IMG/VR virus record: IMGVR_UViG_3300023091_000001
Coordinates: 1-53,124 of that record
Strand: one strand, 5' to 3'
Length of the DNA: 53,124 nt
From: a virus
Both the position numbers and the translations under genes were made by a program. The notes beneath the pieces were generated by a model. The model was not told where the DNA came from, searched no databases, and saw only the letters and a program-made list of their open reading frames with translations. Below are positions 46,928 through 53,124 of the stretch, piece after piece. Position 1 is the stretch's first letter. The number at the start of each line of letters is the position of its first letter.

Positions 46928-46981
46928 GTGATATCCGAATATGCTAAGGTGAAGTAATTCTATTGTCGAGAATGTGTATCT

Positions 46982-47389
46982 ATGGAGCGAGATCCAAAAA
47001 AGACAATTCAGATTTTTGACAATCCGCCTGATGCCAAGAATCGTAAAATTATTGTTCGGGAGCCGAAGGTAGAAGAGCCTCTGTACACCACTGTCGAAGA
47101 CACTAATCTGGATGACCTGTCGTCTCAAGCAATCGAAGTTATGCGTCGGGAGATTGATTACCTCCTACAAATCTCTGCCTCTAAAAAGCTAGAAGTTAGT
47201 GAAAGTCGCGATCTAGTCGCATACCTCCGGCTCCTGAAAGAAATTAGTCACCAAGATGACCAGGCGTTGGCTAAGCTGTCGGATGAGGAATTGGAGAAGT
47301 TCCTAAGGAGGAAGAAACGTGTTGCAAGGGCGTCAAGCGCAGCAAGAGTTATTACAAAGGAAGCGGAAAAAACAAGCGGCGGAGAGTGA
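46982..47389 (+). CDS. Candidate terminase small subunit or packaging accessory
   Basis: A 135-residue charged, helical protein (DDLSSQAIEVMRREIDYLLQ, then DLVAYLRLLKEISHQDDQAL) with a basic C-terminus (KFLRRKKRVARASSAARV). It lies directly before terL, overlapping it by 71 bases. Position and character fit a small terminase subunit, but no HTH was recognised, and the HTH-GNAT protein upstream is an alternative candidate. Confidence 0.55.
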   Translation: MERDPKKTIQIFDNPPDAKNRKIIVREPKVEEPLYTTVEDTNLDDLSSQAIEVMRREIDYLLQISASKKLEVSESRDLVAYLRLLKEISHQDDQALAKLSDEELEKFLRRKKRVARASSAARVITKEAEKTSGGE

Positions 47390-48773
47390 GAAGCCGGTAT
47401 TTGATATCGCTCAATACTTGTTTGCCGAACAACTAGCTTTCGTTAATGATCCACATCCATTTTCTACCGCTCTATGTTCACGTCGTGCGGGAAAGACTGT
47501 AGCCTGCGCGTCTGATTTGATAGACACCTGCCTTAAGAATCCGGACACTGTGTCAGCCTATATAACCCTATCCCGCAAGAACACAAAGCGTATCGTTTGG
47601 CCAATACTAAAACAAATAAACAGAGACTTTGGATTAGGTGGTAAATTCAATAACACTGATTTGACTATAACGTTTCCTAATGATTCTCAGATTCAACTGT
47701 CTGGTGCTAAAGATTCTGAGGAAACTGAGAAGCTCAGAGGGCTCCCCTTTAAAAAAGTGTATATTGATGAAAGTCAATCATTCCGGGCACATATACGAGA
47801 ACTTATTGACGACATTCTAGCCCCAGCGCTAATGGATTACAACGGAGTACTTAGACTAATCGGGACGCCTGGGCCGGTTCCTACTGGCTTCTTTTTTGAG
47901 TCGTGTCGTTCAAAAGAATTTACACACCACGAGTGGTCTTTTTTTAACAATCCTTTTATAGCCCAGAAATCGGGCAAGACTCATCAGCAGCTTCTAGATC
48001 GCGAGCTTAAGCGTAGAGGAGTCACCATAAATCATCCCTCTATACAAAGAGAGTGGTGCGGAAAATGGGTCCTGGACTCTGATGCGCTTCTTTTACACTG
48101 GTCAGAAACTAAAAATGACTACACCACGATGCCTCCCGGAGCGTACACCTACACTATGGGAGTTGACATTGGATTTGAAGACTCAGATGCTCTGTGTGTG
48201 CTGGCCGCATCAGACGCCACACATTGTGTTTACTTGGTTGAAGAGGTTATAGTAGCTAAAGCCGATATCACATCGTTGATGCAGAATATTCAGTACCTGC
48301 GAAATCGCTATAATGTTTCTAAGATAGTAATGGATACCGGCGGATTGGGAAGGAAAATATCGGAAGAGCTAACACGCCGTCACCACATTCCCTTGATTAG
48401 TGCTGAGAAAACGCGCAAGATGGAAAACATGGCTCTGCTGGATGATGCTCTAAGGACTGGTCACTTCAAAGCGAGAGTGAATAGCCGATTTGCGGAAGAG
48501 TCAATGCTTGTAGAGATAGACCGCGAGAAGTCGACAAGTGAGCGCATAGTGGTTAGTGATAGGTTCCACTCGGATATATTAGACTCGGCTTTATATGCGT
48601 TCAGGGAGACCATGGCTTGGGCGAATAGCCAGGAGCCCGATAAGCCGAAGTGGGGCACGAAAGAGTGGTTTGCAGCTCAAGTTGATGAAATGGAGCGACA
48701 GGAAATCGAGCGATTGGAGAGTGCCGAGGGCGCTTCTGGGCGTGGAGAGGGAAATAGTGGTGGTTGGTGGTAA
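47319..48773 (+). CDS. terL: Terminase large subunit
   Basis: A 484-residue protein with all terminase motifs: Walker A CSRRAGKT (53-60), Walker B KKVYIDES (D150, E151), coupling motif LRLIGTPGP (about 178-186), and the RNase H-like nuclease with MGVDIGFEDSD (D283), KIVMDTGG (D339) and FHSDILDSALYA (D419). It begins with GTG at 47319, with AGGAGG about 8 bases upstream. The ATPase pumps DNA into the prohead through the portal and the nuclease cuts the concatemer. It is encoded on the opposite arm from the portal and capsid genes. Confidence 0.93.
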   Translation: MLQGRQAQQELLQRKRKKQAAESEKPVFDIAQYLFAEQLAFVNDPHPFSTALCSRRAGKTVACASDLIDTCLKNPDTVSAYITLSRKNTKRIVWPILKQINRDFGLGGKFNNTDLTITFPNDSQIQLSGAKDSEETEKLRGLPFKKVYIDESQSFRAHIRELIDDILAPALMDYNGVLRLIGTPGPVPTGFFFESCRSKEFTHHEWSFFNNPFIAQKSGKTHQQLLDRELKRRGVTINHPSIQREWCGKWVLDSDALLLHWSETKNDYTTMPPGAYTYTMGVDIGFEDSDALCVLAASDATHCVYLVEEVIVAKADITSLMQNIQYLRNRYNVSKIVMDTGGLGRKISEELTRRHHIPLISAEKTRKMENMALLDDALRTGHFKARVNSRFAEESMLVEIDREKSTSERIVVSDRFHSDILDSALYAFRETMAWANSQEPDKPKWGTKEWFAAQVDEMERQEIERLESAEGASGRGEGNSGGWW

Positions 48774-48968
48774 CGCTACTGAGTAATTTCTGTAAGAGTC
48801 TGTTAGAACGCAAGTTAGCTAAGAATGGTCTTTCAAGGCTTACAGATATTACTCGGAAATCATAAAGCTGCGGCAGTACGGGAAGCTGTGATGGACCCCC
48901 GCTGGTGCGGGGATAGTCGGCACTGGAGACGTACAGAACCTATAGTGACTCTCGTGTAGGAGACTAGG
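48774..48968 (+). other. Structured region after terL
   Basis: About 195 bases with strong pairing potential: CTGTAAG (48790-48796) with CTTACAG (48838-48844), and the perfect hairpin CCCCGC-TGGT-GCGGGG (48897-48912), neither followed by a U-tract. A 44-codon frame also runs through it. It could be a packaging signal, a regulatory RNA or simply a small gene. I cannot decide between these. Confidence 0.4.
48825..48959 (+). CDS. Possible small protein after terL
   Basis: Forty-four residues: MVFQGLQILLGNHKAAAVRE, then AVMDPRWCGDSRHWRRTEPI. The phrase A-M-x-DPRW-x-GD resembles a short motif of small phage capsid- or packaging-associated proteins (A-M-x-DPRYW-x-D). There is no good ribosome-binding site before the ATG, so it may start elsewhere. 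It ends 9 bases before the next gene. Confidence 0.4.
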   Translation: MVFQGLQILLGNHKAAAVREAVMDPRWCGDSRHWRRTEPIVTLV

Positions 48969-49223
48969 ATGACACGCTACGGTCGTAAAGATAATCGCAG
49001 GCAGGGCAGCCTGGTGTCACGAGAGCGGGTGGAGTCGCGACCGCCTCGCAGTTTTATGAATAAACTACATTGGCTGACATGCTGGTGGTCACCGTGGTCT
49101 GAGCCTTTTCAATCACGGTGTAAAATTCTGTGGTATCGTAAGAGACGTTGTAGAGTGTGCCAAAAACAGCAGATACAGATTGACTATGAAACTCTTAAGG
49201 AAATGCGTAAGATGGCTGACTAA
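48969..49223 (+). CDS. Small basic Cys/Trp-rich protein
   Basis: Eighty-four residues, very basic (RKDNRRQGSLVSRERVESRP), with a Trp/Cys-rich middle (HWLTCWWSPWSEPF) and a possible zinc pair (CKILW ... CRVCQK). AGGAG lies about 8 bases before the ATG. It overlaps the next gene by 38 bases. Possibly DNA-binding; not recognised. Confidence 0.55.
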   Translation: MTRYGRKDNRRQGSLVSRERVESRPPRSFMNKLHWLTCWWSPWSEPFQSRCKILWYRKRRCRVCQKQQIQIDYETLKEMRKMAD

Positions 49224-49635
49224 GGTGAGTCAGTACGCCAGACTCCTATGGGATGATGAGGATTGGGATTATCACTTTGTATTAAAACTGCTTCAATACA
49301 AGCTAAGCCGAACTAGAAAATGCATTGTGAAGAATCGACTTATTACGGATGCCCATCGGGTGGGAAGAGAGATTTGGATAGCCGAGAAGCTTATTCAGCG
49401 TATTCTAGACAATGAGTATACGGATTACGATGAAGAGCTAATAACCCGTACATTCGGTGAGCTTGTTCTAAAAGACGGGCACTTAACGTGTGCAAAGATC
49501 ACGGACACCCTGATGGAAGCTGAATATCATGAAGCACTGCGGCATATGGTTGCACACGAGGAGTATTTATTAAAACAAGATTATGCCTATTTACTCAAAC
49601 ATATTCAACGACATATAAGAGGATGGTGGGACTGA
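49186..49635 (+). CDS. Conserved phage protein of unknown function
   Basis: A 149-residue charged helical protein with DDEDWDYHFVLKLLQYKLSR near residue 25, then RVGREIWIAEKLIQRILDNE. The WDYHF(V/L)LKLL.(Y/H)KL phrase occurs in small proteins of many tailed phages, often near structural genes, with no known role. The start at 49186 is the first ATG; the upstream TTG at 49180 is the alternative and neither has a strong ribosome-binding site. It is coupled to the genes around it by overlap. Confidence 0.7.
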   Translation: MKLLRKCVRWLTKVSQYARLLWDDEDWDYHFVLKLLQYKLSRTRKCIVKNRLITDAHRVGREIWIAEKLIQRILDNEYTDYDEELITRTFGELVLKDGHLTCAKITDTLMEAEYHEALRHMVAHEEYLLKQDYAYLLKHIQRHIRGWWD

Positions 49636-49637
49636 AC

Positions 49638-49838
49638 ATGAGAGATTACGTAACTAGAGTGTTCATAGACTTAAAACGACAGATTATTTGGGTGTATACT
49701 GATAACTCAGTTAGAGATAACCGATATAAAGACATCGATGATTTGTTCAACAGACTGACCGCAATAACGGAGAGCAACGCCAAATTCACGATTAAGGAAT
49801 CTCCGGCTGAAATAAAATCTAGTCTACGAAATCGATAG
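49638..49838 (+). CDS. Small hypothetical protein, last gene of the packaging arm
   Basis: Sixty-six residues (MRDYVTRVFIDLKRQIIWVY...), mixed alpha/beta. GTGGGA lies about 6 bases before this ATG; the in-frame ATG at 49623 has no proper spacing. It starts 2 bases after the previous stop and converges with the minus-strand late region. Not recognised. Confidence 0.55.
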   Translation: MRDYVTRVFIDLKRQIIWVYTDNSVRDNRYKDIDDLFNRLTAITESNAKFTIKESPAEIKSSLRNR

Positions 49839-49859
49839 TGCTGACCGCAACGGCTAGCA
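49839..49859. terminator. Hairpin at the convergent junction
   Basis: TGCTG-A-CCG-CAA-CGG-C-TAGCA forms a stem with one A/C mismatch (and a G.U) that spans the ends of the two convergent genes. There is no U-tract on either side, so it would at best be a weak or Rho-assisted bidirectional terminator. Confidence 0.4.
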
Positions 49860-50147
49860 GTCGAACCATAGGTCAATATCTCCTTCTGCGTTCTTTCGTC
49901 CACTAACTACCGTTAGGCACGTTCTGTTATCCGTGTATGCGCTGATGGTCTTAATCTCAGATAGTATTTCCTCCAACCCAGACGCTGTATCCAAGCGCTC
50001 ATCCTCACATATTTCTGTGTCTCTTTCCACCTTATTCAGCAAGGATTCCAAGTGTTTAATCAAATCATTGGACTCGTGCATACATCGCTCTTGGATTCGT
50101 ATTATCTTCAGGTCTTTGATTATATTGGTCTTTTTGTCATGCATCAT
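49854..50147 (-). CDS. Hypothetical acidic protein in the lysis region
   Basis: A 97-residue acidic helical protein (IQERCMHESNDLIKHLESLL, then GLEEILSEIKTISAYTDNRT) ending in NAEGDIDLWFDC. GAGG lies before the tandem ATGs at 50147. It follows the endolysin gene and is the last of the leftward late unit. Function unknown. Confidence 0.6.
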   Translation of the reverse strand: MMHDKKTNIIKDLKIIRIQERCMHESNDLIKHLESLLNKVERDTEICEDERLDTASGLEEILSEIKTISAYTDNRTCLTVVSGRKNAEGDIDLWFDC

Positions 50148-50195
50148 AAAACCTCGTATAATGCCCAAGGACGCACGCCGAGGGCTTGGTCTATG

Positions 50196-50651
50196 TCACT
50201 CTACCAGTTTGAGCTTCCCCGCTCGCTGTAGGGCCTTCCAGTCGTGATCTTCGATATGCGGAAGCTCGAAGTACTTGGCGTGAGGCATACCGTACCACTC
50301 CAGCGTCAGCTCTTTACCCGGGTCCGCGTTGTAGTTGATGACGGCCACGCCAACAATATCTCTAAACCAATAACGGTCAAAGTCAGCTCCAAGCTGGGTA
50401 AGCTTAAATAAGTCAATAGCCGCATTGAAGTTGTGAGCAGACTGGCCATAATGAGCATTAGATTTACCTAAGTCGCAGAAGCGCTCCTGGTCCTCTTTAC
50501 CGCGTCCAGCCCAGGATATATGCGCTTCAGGATGCATTTTTTGGAGCTGGGTGAACCAAGCGCGTAGGCCTGGATGGAAGTCTGGATAGCGGTCGAAGAT
50601 TTGAGCACATTTTTCGCAACAGCCTGTATTAATGTGATGTATTAGTGCCAT
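50196..50651 (-). CDS. Endolysin, M15-type L,D/D,D-peptidase
   Basis: A 151-residue protein with the M15 zinc-peptidase pattern: SAHNFNAAIDL (H73 and D80 in S-x-H-x6-D), and ELPHIEDHDW with H132 in the pHxE block. A basic helical N-terminus (HPGLRAWFTQLQKMHPEAHI) is usual. It cuts peptide cross-links of peptidoglycan at the end of infection. It has no signal peptide, so it needs a holin, which is encoded just upstream with a 23-base overlap. Confidence 0.85.
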   Translation of the reverse strand: MALIHHINTGCCEKCAQIFDRYPDFHPGLRAWFTQLQKMHPEAHISWAGRGKEDQERFCDLGKSNAHYGQSAHNFNAAIDLFKLTQLGADFDRYWFRDIVGVAVINYNADPGKELTLEWYGMPHAKYFELPHIEDHDWKALQRAGKLKLVE

Positions 50652-50862
50652 ACTTGCTCAACAGATAAATAATTAGAGAGCCAACGCCAACACTGCTCAG
50701 AAAGTACATTACTCCCTCAAGCATGTACACGCGGCGTTGGATCGGTAGAACCATAACTTCTAGCAGTTCGGTGCGTCGTATATGGTCTTTAAGCACCTCT
50801 TCTTGTCGGGCCAAGATCTCTTTTATTTCGCTTATATCTTTTTGGATCGACGGGACTGTCAT
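50629..50862 (-). CDS. Holin-like protein with one C-terminal span
   Basis: Seventy-seven residues. A charged coiled-coil part (MTVPSIQKDISEIKEILARQ ... DHIRRTELLEVMVLPIQRRV) precedes one membrane span (YFLSSVGVGSLIIYLLSKYG). Small proteins of this layout (coiled coil then span, as in haemolysin XhlA) act as holins or accessory lysis proteins. It directly precedes and overlaps the endolysin gene, which supports a lysis role. Confidence 0.7.
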   Translation of the reverse strand: MTVPSIQKDISEIKEILARQEEVLKDHIRRTELLEVMVLPIQRRVYMLEGVMYFLSSVGVGSLIIYLLSKYGTNTSH

Positions 50863-50865
50863 GAG

Positions 50866-52134
50866 TTACTCCACTAGAATTTGTCCGATTAAAGAAGTAC
50901 CGGTATCAGCGTACACCAACGTGTTGTTACTAGAATTCCACGCTAAAGTGATTGGTGAACCCATCGCCATAACTGTGCCTATAATGTAGTTAGTAGGAGG
51001 AGTGGTGCCATTTCCAATGTTTGTGATTCCAACTATATCGTATATGTAGTTGGGCTTCATTGGAATCTTGTAACACGTGGCAGTGTGTGCGGAGATTACT
51101 TTTATTTTAGACGAAGTTAGATCTGCAAGGCAAATATTACCACGCCCATCTTGGACAATACTTTGAATATGTTTAAATGTAGCGTTAACTGCAAGACCAC
51201 CACTACCAGTATCGTTATAAGTTCCAGTCCCCGCAATTTTATACATTTTCCTCGCAGTCATGGACACTCCCCACTGAGTCGCAGTTACGGCAGACAACAC
51301 ACTAACGTAGTCGTTGGTTAAGTCACTCAAATAAATATTATTTTGTGTATCCACCCAAATGGCTGAGATACTCCCTAATATATTCCCTAATGGGGACGCA
51401 CCGTTAGAGAAAGACCCAGCAGTACCCGAGCTGCTTCCTATAATAGTGTAACCGTTATTCGCAGTCATCGAAACGCCATAATAGGTGCCTGTTGTTTGGC
51501 ACCCACAAACTACACGATAGTTGCCCAAGTCGACAAAAAGTAAGTTACCAGCAGTATCAATCGCACACCCCGACAATGAATTCGTATTAAAGTTAGCAAG
51601 TGATACCCCATCAACAGAGCGTCCAGAAGATCCGGTAACGTTTACGCACCCGTAAATATAGTTTGCTGTAGTTGGAATATTAACCCCCAGTGACGTGACT
51701 CCTATTAGATAATTTCCAGTAGTTCTAGAAATTGCGCGTATAGTATTAGCCCCAGAATCTGTAAAATACAGATTGGAGCCGGTATCCCCGACAAACGCCA
51801 GAGGCGCGTATATTTTAGCGTTTGTCGCCAATCCATTATTACCAGAATTACCAGCCTGAGACAGTGTACCTGCAATAGTGTACGCACTACCACCTGTCAT
51901 GGAGATGCCCCAGTACGTCCCAGTTACTTTGGGGATCATTTGAATAATGCTATATCCTGAATTGGATATGTAAAGGTTACCTACGGAATCACACAGGAGC
52001 GCGCGAGGGGAGCTCACTGATACAGATAACGCAGCTGTCCCATTAGCTGTTGACCCTCCTGACTGAGTTCCTACAATTCTACTAACGTAGTCGCCTTGTC
52101 TCATTGCTAGTGGAGTTGTGCTAATTAAACCCAT
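50866..52134 (-). CDS. NHL-type beta-propeller protein in the fibre module
   Basis: A 422-residue protein with about six repeats of 60-70 residues that carry the NHL signature D-x-x-GN(L/I)Y(I/L)(S/T/A)D: CDSVGNLYISNSGYSIIQMI, GDTGSNLYFTDSGANTIRAI, IDTAGNLLFVDLGNYRVVCG, VDTQNNIYLSDLTNDYVSVL, QDGRGNICLADLTSSKIKVI. Start 52134 is one base after the fibre stop; a TTG start at 52158 is less likely. It probably folds as a propeller and may cap or bind the fibre encoded just upstream, perhaps recognising carbohydrate. In phages NHL propellers are uncommon enough to note. Confidence 0.8.
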   Translation of the reverse strand: MGLISTTPLAMRQGDYVSRIVGTQSGGSTANGTAALSVSVSSPRALLCDSVGNLYISNSGYSIIQMIPKVTGTYWGISMTGGSAYTIAGTLSQAGNSGNNGLATNAKIYAPLAFVGDTGSNLYFTDSGANTIRAISRTTGNYLIGVTSLGVNIPTTANYIYGCVNVTGSSGRSVDGVSLANFNTNSLSGCAIDTAGNLLFVDLGNYRVVCGCQTTGTYYGVSMTANNGYTIIGSSSGTAGSFSNGASPLGNILGSISAIWVDTQNNIYLSDLTNDYVSVLSAVTATQWGVSMTARKMYKIAGTGTYNDTGSGGLAVNATFKHIQSIVQDGRGNICLADLTSSKIKVISAHTATCYKIPMKPNYIYDIVGITNIGNGTTPPTNYIIGTVMAMGSPITLAWNSSNNTLVYADTGTSLIGQILVE

Positions 52135-52135
52135 A

Positions 52136-53124
52136 TTACGCCAAATAGTTTCCGACAAAACTTACAAAAAATGAACTGCTTGTAGAAGCGTAAATGTTCA
52201 CTAAGAGTACCCCAGTTGTAGCTGGAATTGCTGCTGGGGCTACTGATGATGAATTCATCCATGTGGTTGTACCACTGCCCGTTGTCGTTATTGTGTAAGC
52301 TGAACCGCTTGTGTTTACGCAACGTAAAACATATGAGCCGCCTGCTACTGCGTTGCTCAAAGTTACTGTGCAGTTTCCAGTCATACTTATTAGTTGAGAG
52401 GAGCCTTTTGATAAATCTACTGTTATAGTGGTAGAACTATTTCCCGCATTATACTCGGAGGGGCTCATTACGTAAGTACTATATTTAACAGCACCTGCGA
52501 AAGTCGTAGATTGGTCACTATTCACAGTTAAGCCTACCACAGGTGTAATAGAGCCTACTGGAGTAGTCATTATCTTCAAGTTACCAGCCATGCTGGAGGA
52601 GCTGGGAGATGGGTCAGTTACATCTGACTCTAACTGGGCCGCTTGGCGGTAGGTCGAACCATCGTATGCCCAGAATCCTTTAGCGTGTATCATGTCGCCA
52701 GTTTGAACTAGAGTTGGTGAAGCTTCGGTACCCCTAGACCTTAAAAATGAAGACAAGGAGCCGGATGTGGCTGTGTTCGAATTCCGTCCTACTGTAAATT
52801 CCATCAAATTTGTAGCGTCTTGATTATGAATTTTTAGGCGGGAATTATAATTTACGCTATTTAAGGACGTACCAACCGAAGCACTACCCACAGATAATCC
52901 CGCGTTGGCGGCGTCATAGAATAGATTAGCATTATCTTGGGTATAGACTCCACCTCCATCAGCGAATACAATGCTACCAGTTGTAAAGGCCGTGGTTGTG
53001 CCTGTTCCACCATTAGCGACAGCTATTGTAGTACCGTTCCAGATACCAGTTGAAATAGTACCAACACTGGTAAGAGACGATGAAACTATGGTGGAGTTTA
53101 AAGTCGTACCTGACAGAGTTCCCG
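52136..53124 (-). CDS. Tail fibre protein, C-terminal part (continues at left end of window)
   Basis: Continuation of the frame that begins at 2131; the phase is the same (the first base of codons is position 1 modulo 3 on both sides). The junction region reads FTTGSIVFADGGGVYTQDNA, then GLSVGSASVGTSLN, and the C-terminal domain reads VTLSNAVAGGSYVLRCVNTS and ends SFFVSFVGNYLA. A GTG at 52891 gives an apparent internal start, but the frame is open upstream without interruption. The C-terminal domain is the likely receptor-binding tip. Confidence 0.85.
   Translation of the reverse strand, partial: GTLSGTTLNSTIVSSSLTSVGTISTGIWNGTTIAVANGGTGTTTAFTTGSIVFADGGGVYTQDNANLFYDAANAGLSVGSASVGTSLNSVNYNSRLKIHNQDATNLMEFTVGRNSNTATSGSLSSFLRSRGTEASPTLVQTGDMIHAKGFWAYDGSTYRQAAQLESDVTDPSPSSSSMAGNLKIMTTPVGSITPVVGLTVNSDQSTTFAGAVKYSTYVMSPSEYNAGNSSTTITVDLSKGSSQLISMTGNCTVTLSNAVAGGSYVLRCVNTSGSAYTITTTGSGTTTWMNSSSVAPAAIPATTGVLLVNIYASTSSSFFVSFVGNYLA
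52981..53124. repeat. Terminal direct repeat, right copy (matches 1-144)
   Basis: The last 144 bases repeat the first 144 with one difference (G at 52998, T at 18). Removing one copy leaves about 52,980 bp. See the left copy for interpretation. Confidence 0.9.

Noticed and set aside
48897-48912. Intrinsic terminator after terL
   Set aside because: The perfect GC hairpin is followed by ATAGTCGG, not by a U-tract.
1-53124. tRNA genes
   Set aside because: No convincing cloverleaf with anticodon arm and T-arm consensus was found by eye in the gene-free stretches; a tRNA search program would be decisive.

Overview
The window looks like one essentially complete genome of a short-tailed (podovirus-like) tailed phage, about 53 kb. 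The first and last 144 bases are the same sequence with one mismatch. A long tail-fibre reading frame runs off the left end and resumes in the same frame at the right end. The molecule is therefore best read as circularly permuted or closed, about 52,980 bp. No host genes are seen. A cysteine-lipobox collagen-like protein, spanin-like proteins, an M15-type endolysin and large internal virion (ejection) proteins suggest a Gram-negative host. The short A/D-GG peptide motifs and the capsid and nozzle types recall environmental phage genomes. These host and source statements are inference.

Layout. (a) 1-22,630 with 49,854-53,124, all on the minus strand, is the late region. In order of transcription it holds scaffold, major capsid protein, head or decoration protein, an FN3-fused head-tail adaptor, duplicated fibre-like proteins, the nozzle, a GNAT protein, three ejection-type proteins, several fibres, an NHL-propeller protein, then holin-like protein and endolysin. 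(b) 23,009-29,354, plus strand: a zinc protein and a serine recombinase, a roughly 1 kb non-coding repeat-rich region, then many small early-type genes (pentapeptide-repeat protein, cold-shock protein, tiny membrane proteins). (c) 29,377-45,017, mostly minus strand: the replication and metabolism genes (YqaJ-type exonuclease, a possible ssDNA-binding protein, a family A DNA polymerase, an AEP-type primase, a trypsin-like protease, HNH, a nucleotide-pool enzyme, a phosphoesterase). These are followed by small membrane proteins and the portal gene. A two-gene plus-strand insert lies at 31.6-32.3 kb. (d) 45,386-49,838, plus strand: the packaging arm with an HTH-GNAT protein and the large terminase. 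Portal, scaffold/capsid and terminase therefore lie in three separate transcription units.

The outstanding feature is the major capsid gene (19,170-21,498, minus strand). It is not one open frame. The N-terminal 51 codons, the middle 358 codons and the last 20 codons are separated by two intervening sequences with the hallmarks of group I introns. Each has a 5' exon ending in U that pairs with an internal guide ending in a U.G pair, a P10 pairing to the 3' exon, a terminal G, and a shared P4/P5 core with compensatory changes. Intron 1 (718 nt) carries an endonuclease VII-like homing endonuclease. Intron 2 (321 nt) carries no gene. A second endonuclease VII-like gene lies just downstream of the capsid gene, between a strong terminator and its own promoter on one side and a structured leader on the other.

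Other points: a pair of identical 17-bp palindromes between the divergent units at 45.2 kb; 12-bp iterons and a G-quadruplex-capable tract in the non-coding region after the recombinase; and a lipoprotein whose collagen domain rests on nine perfect 9-bp repeats. A primase and polymerase are present, but I recognise no replicative helicase and no phage RNA polymerase. No tRNA genes or CRISPR arrays were recognised by eye.
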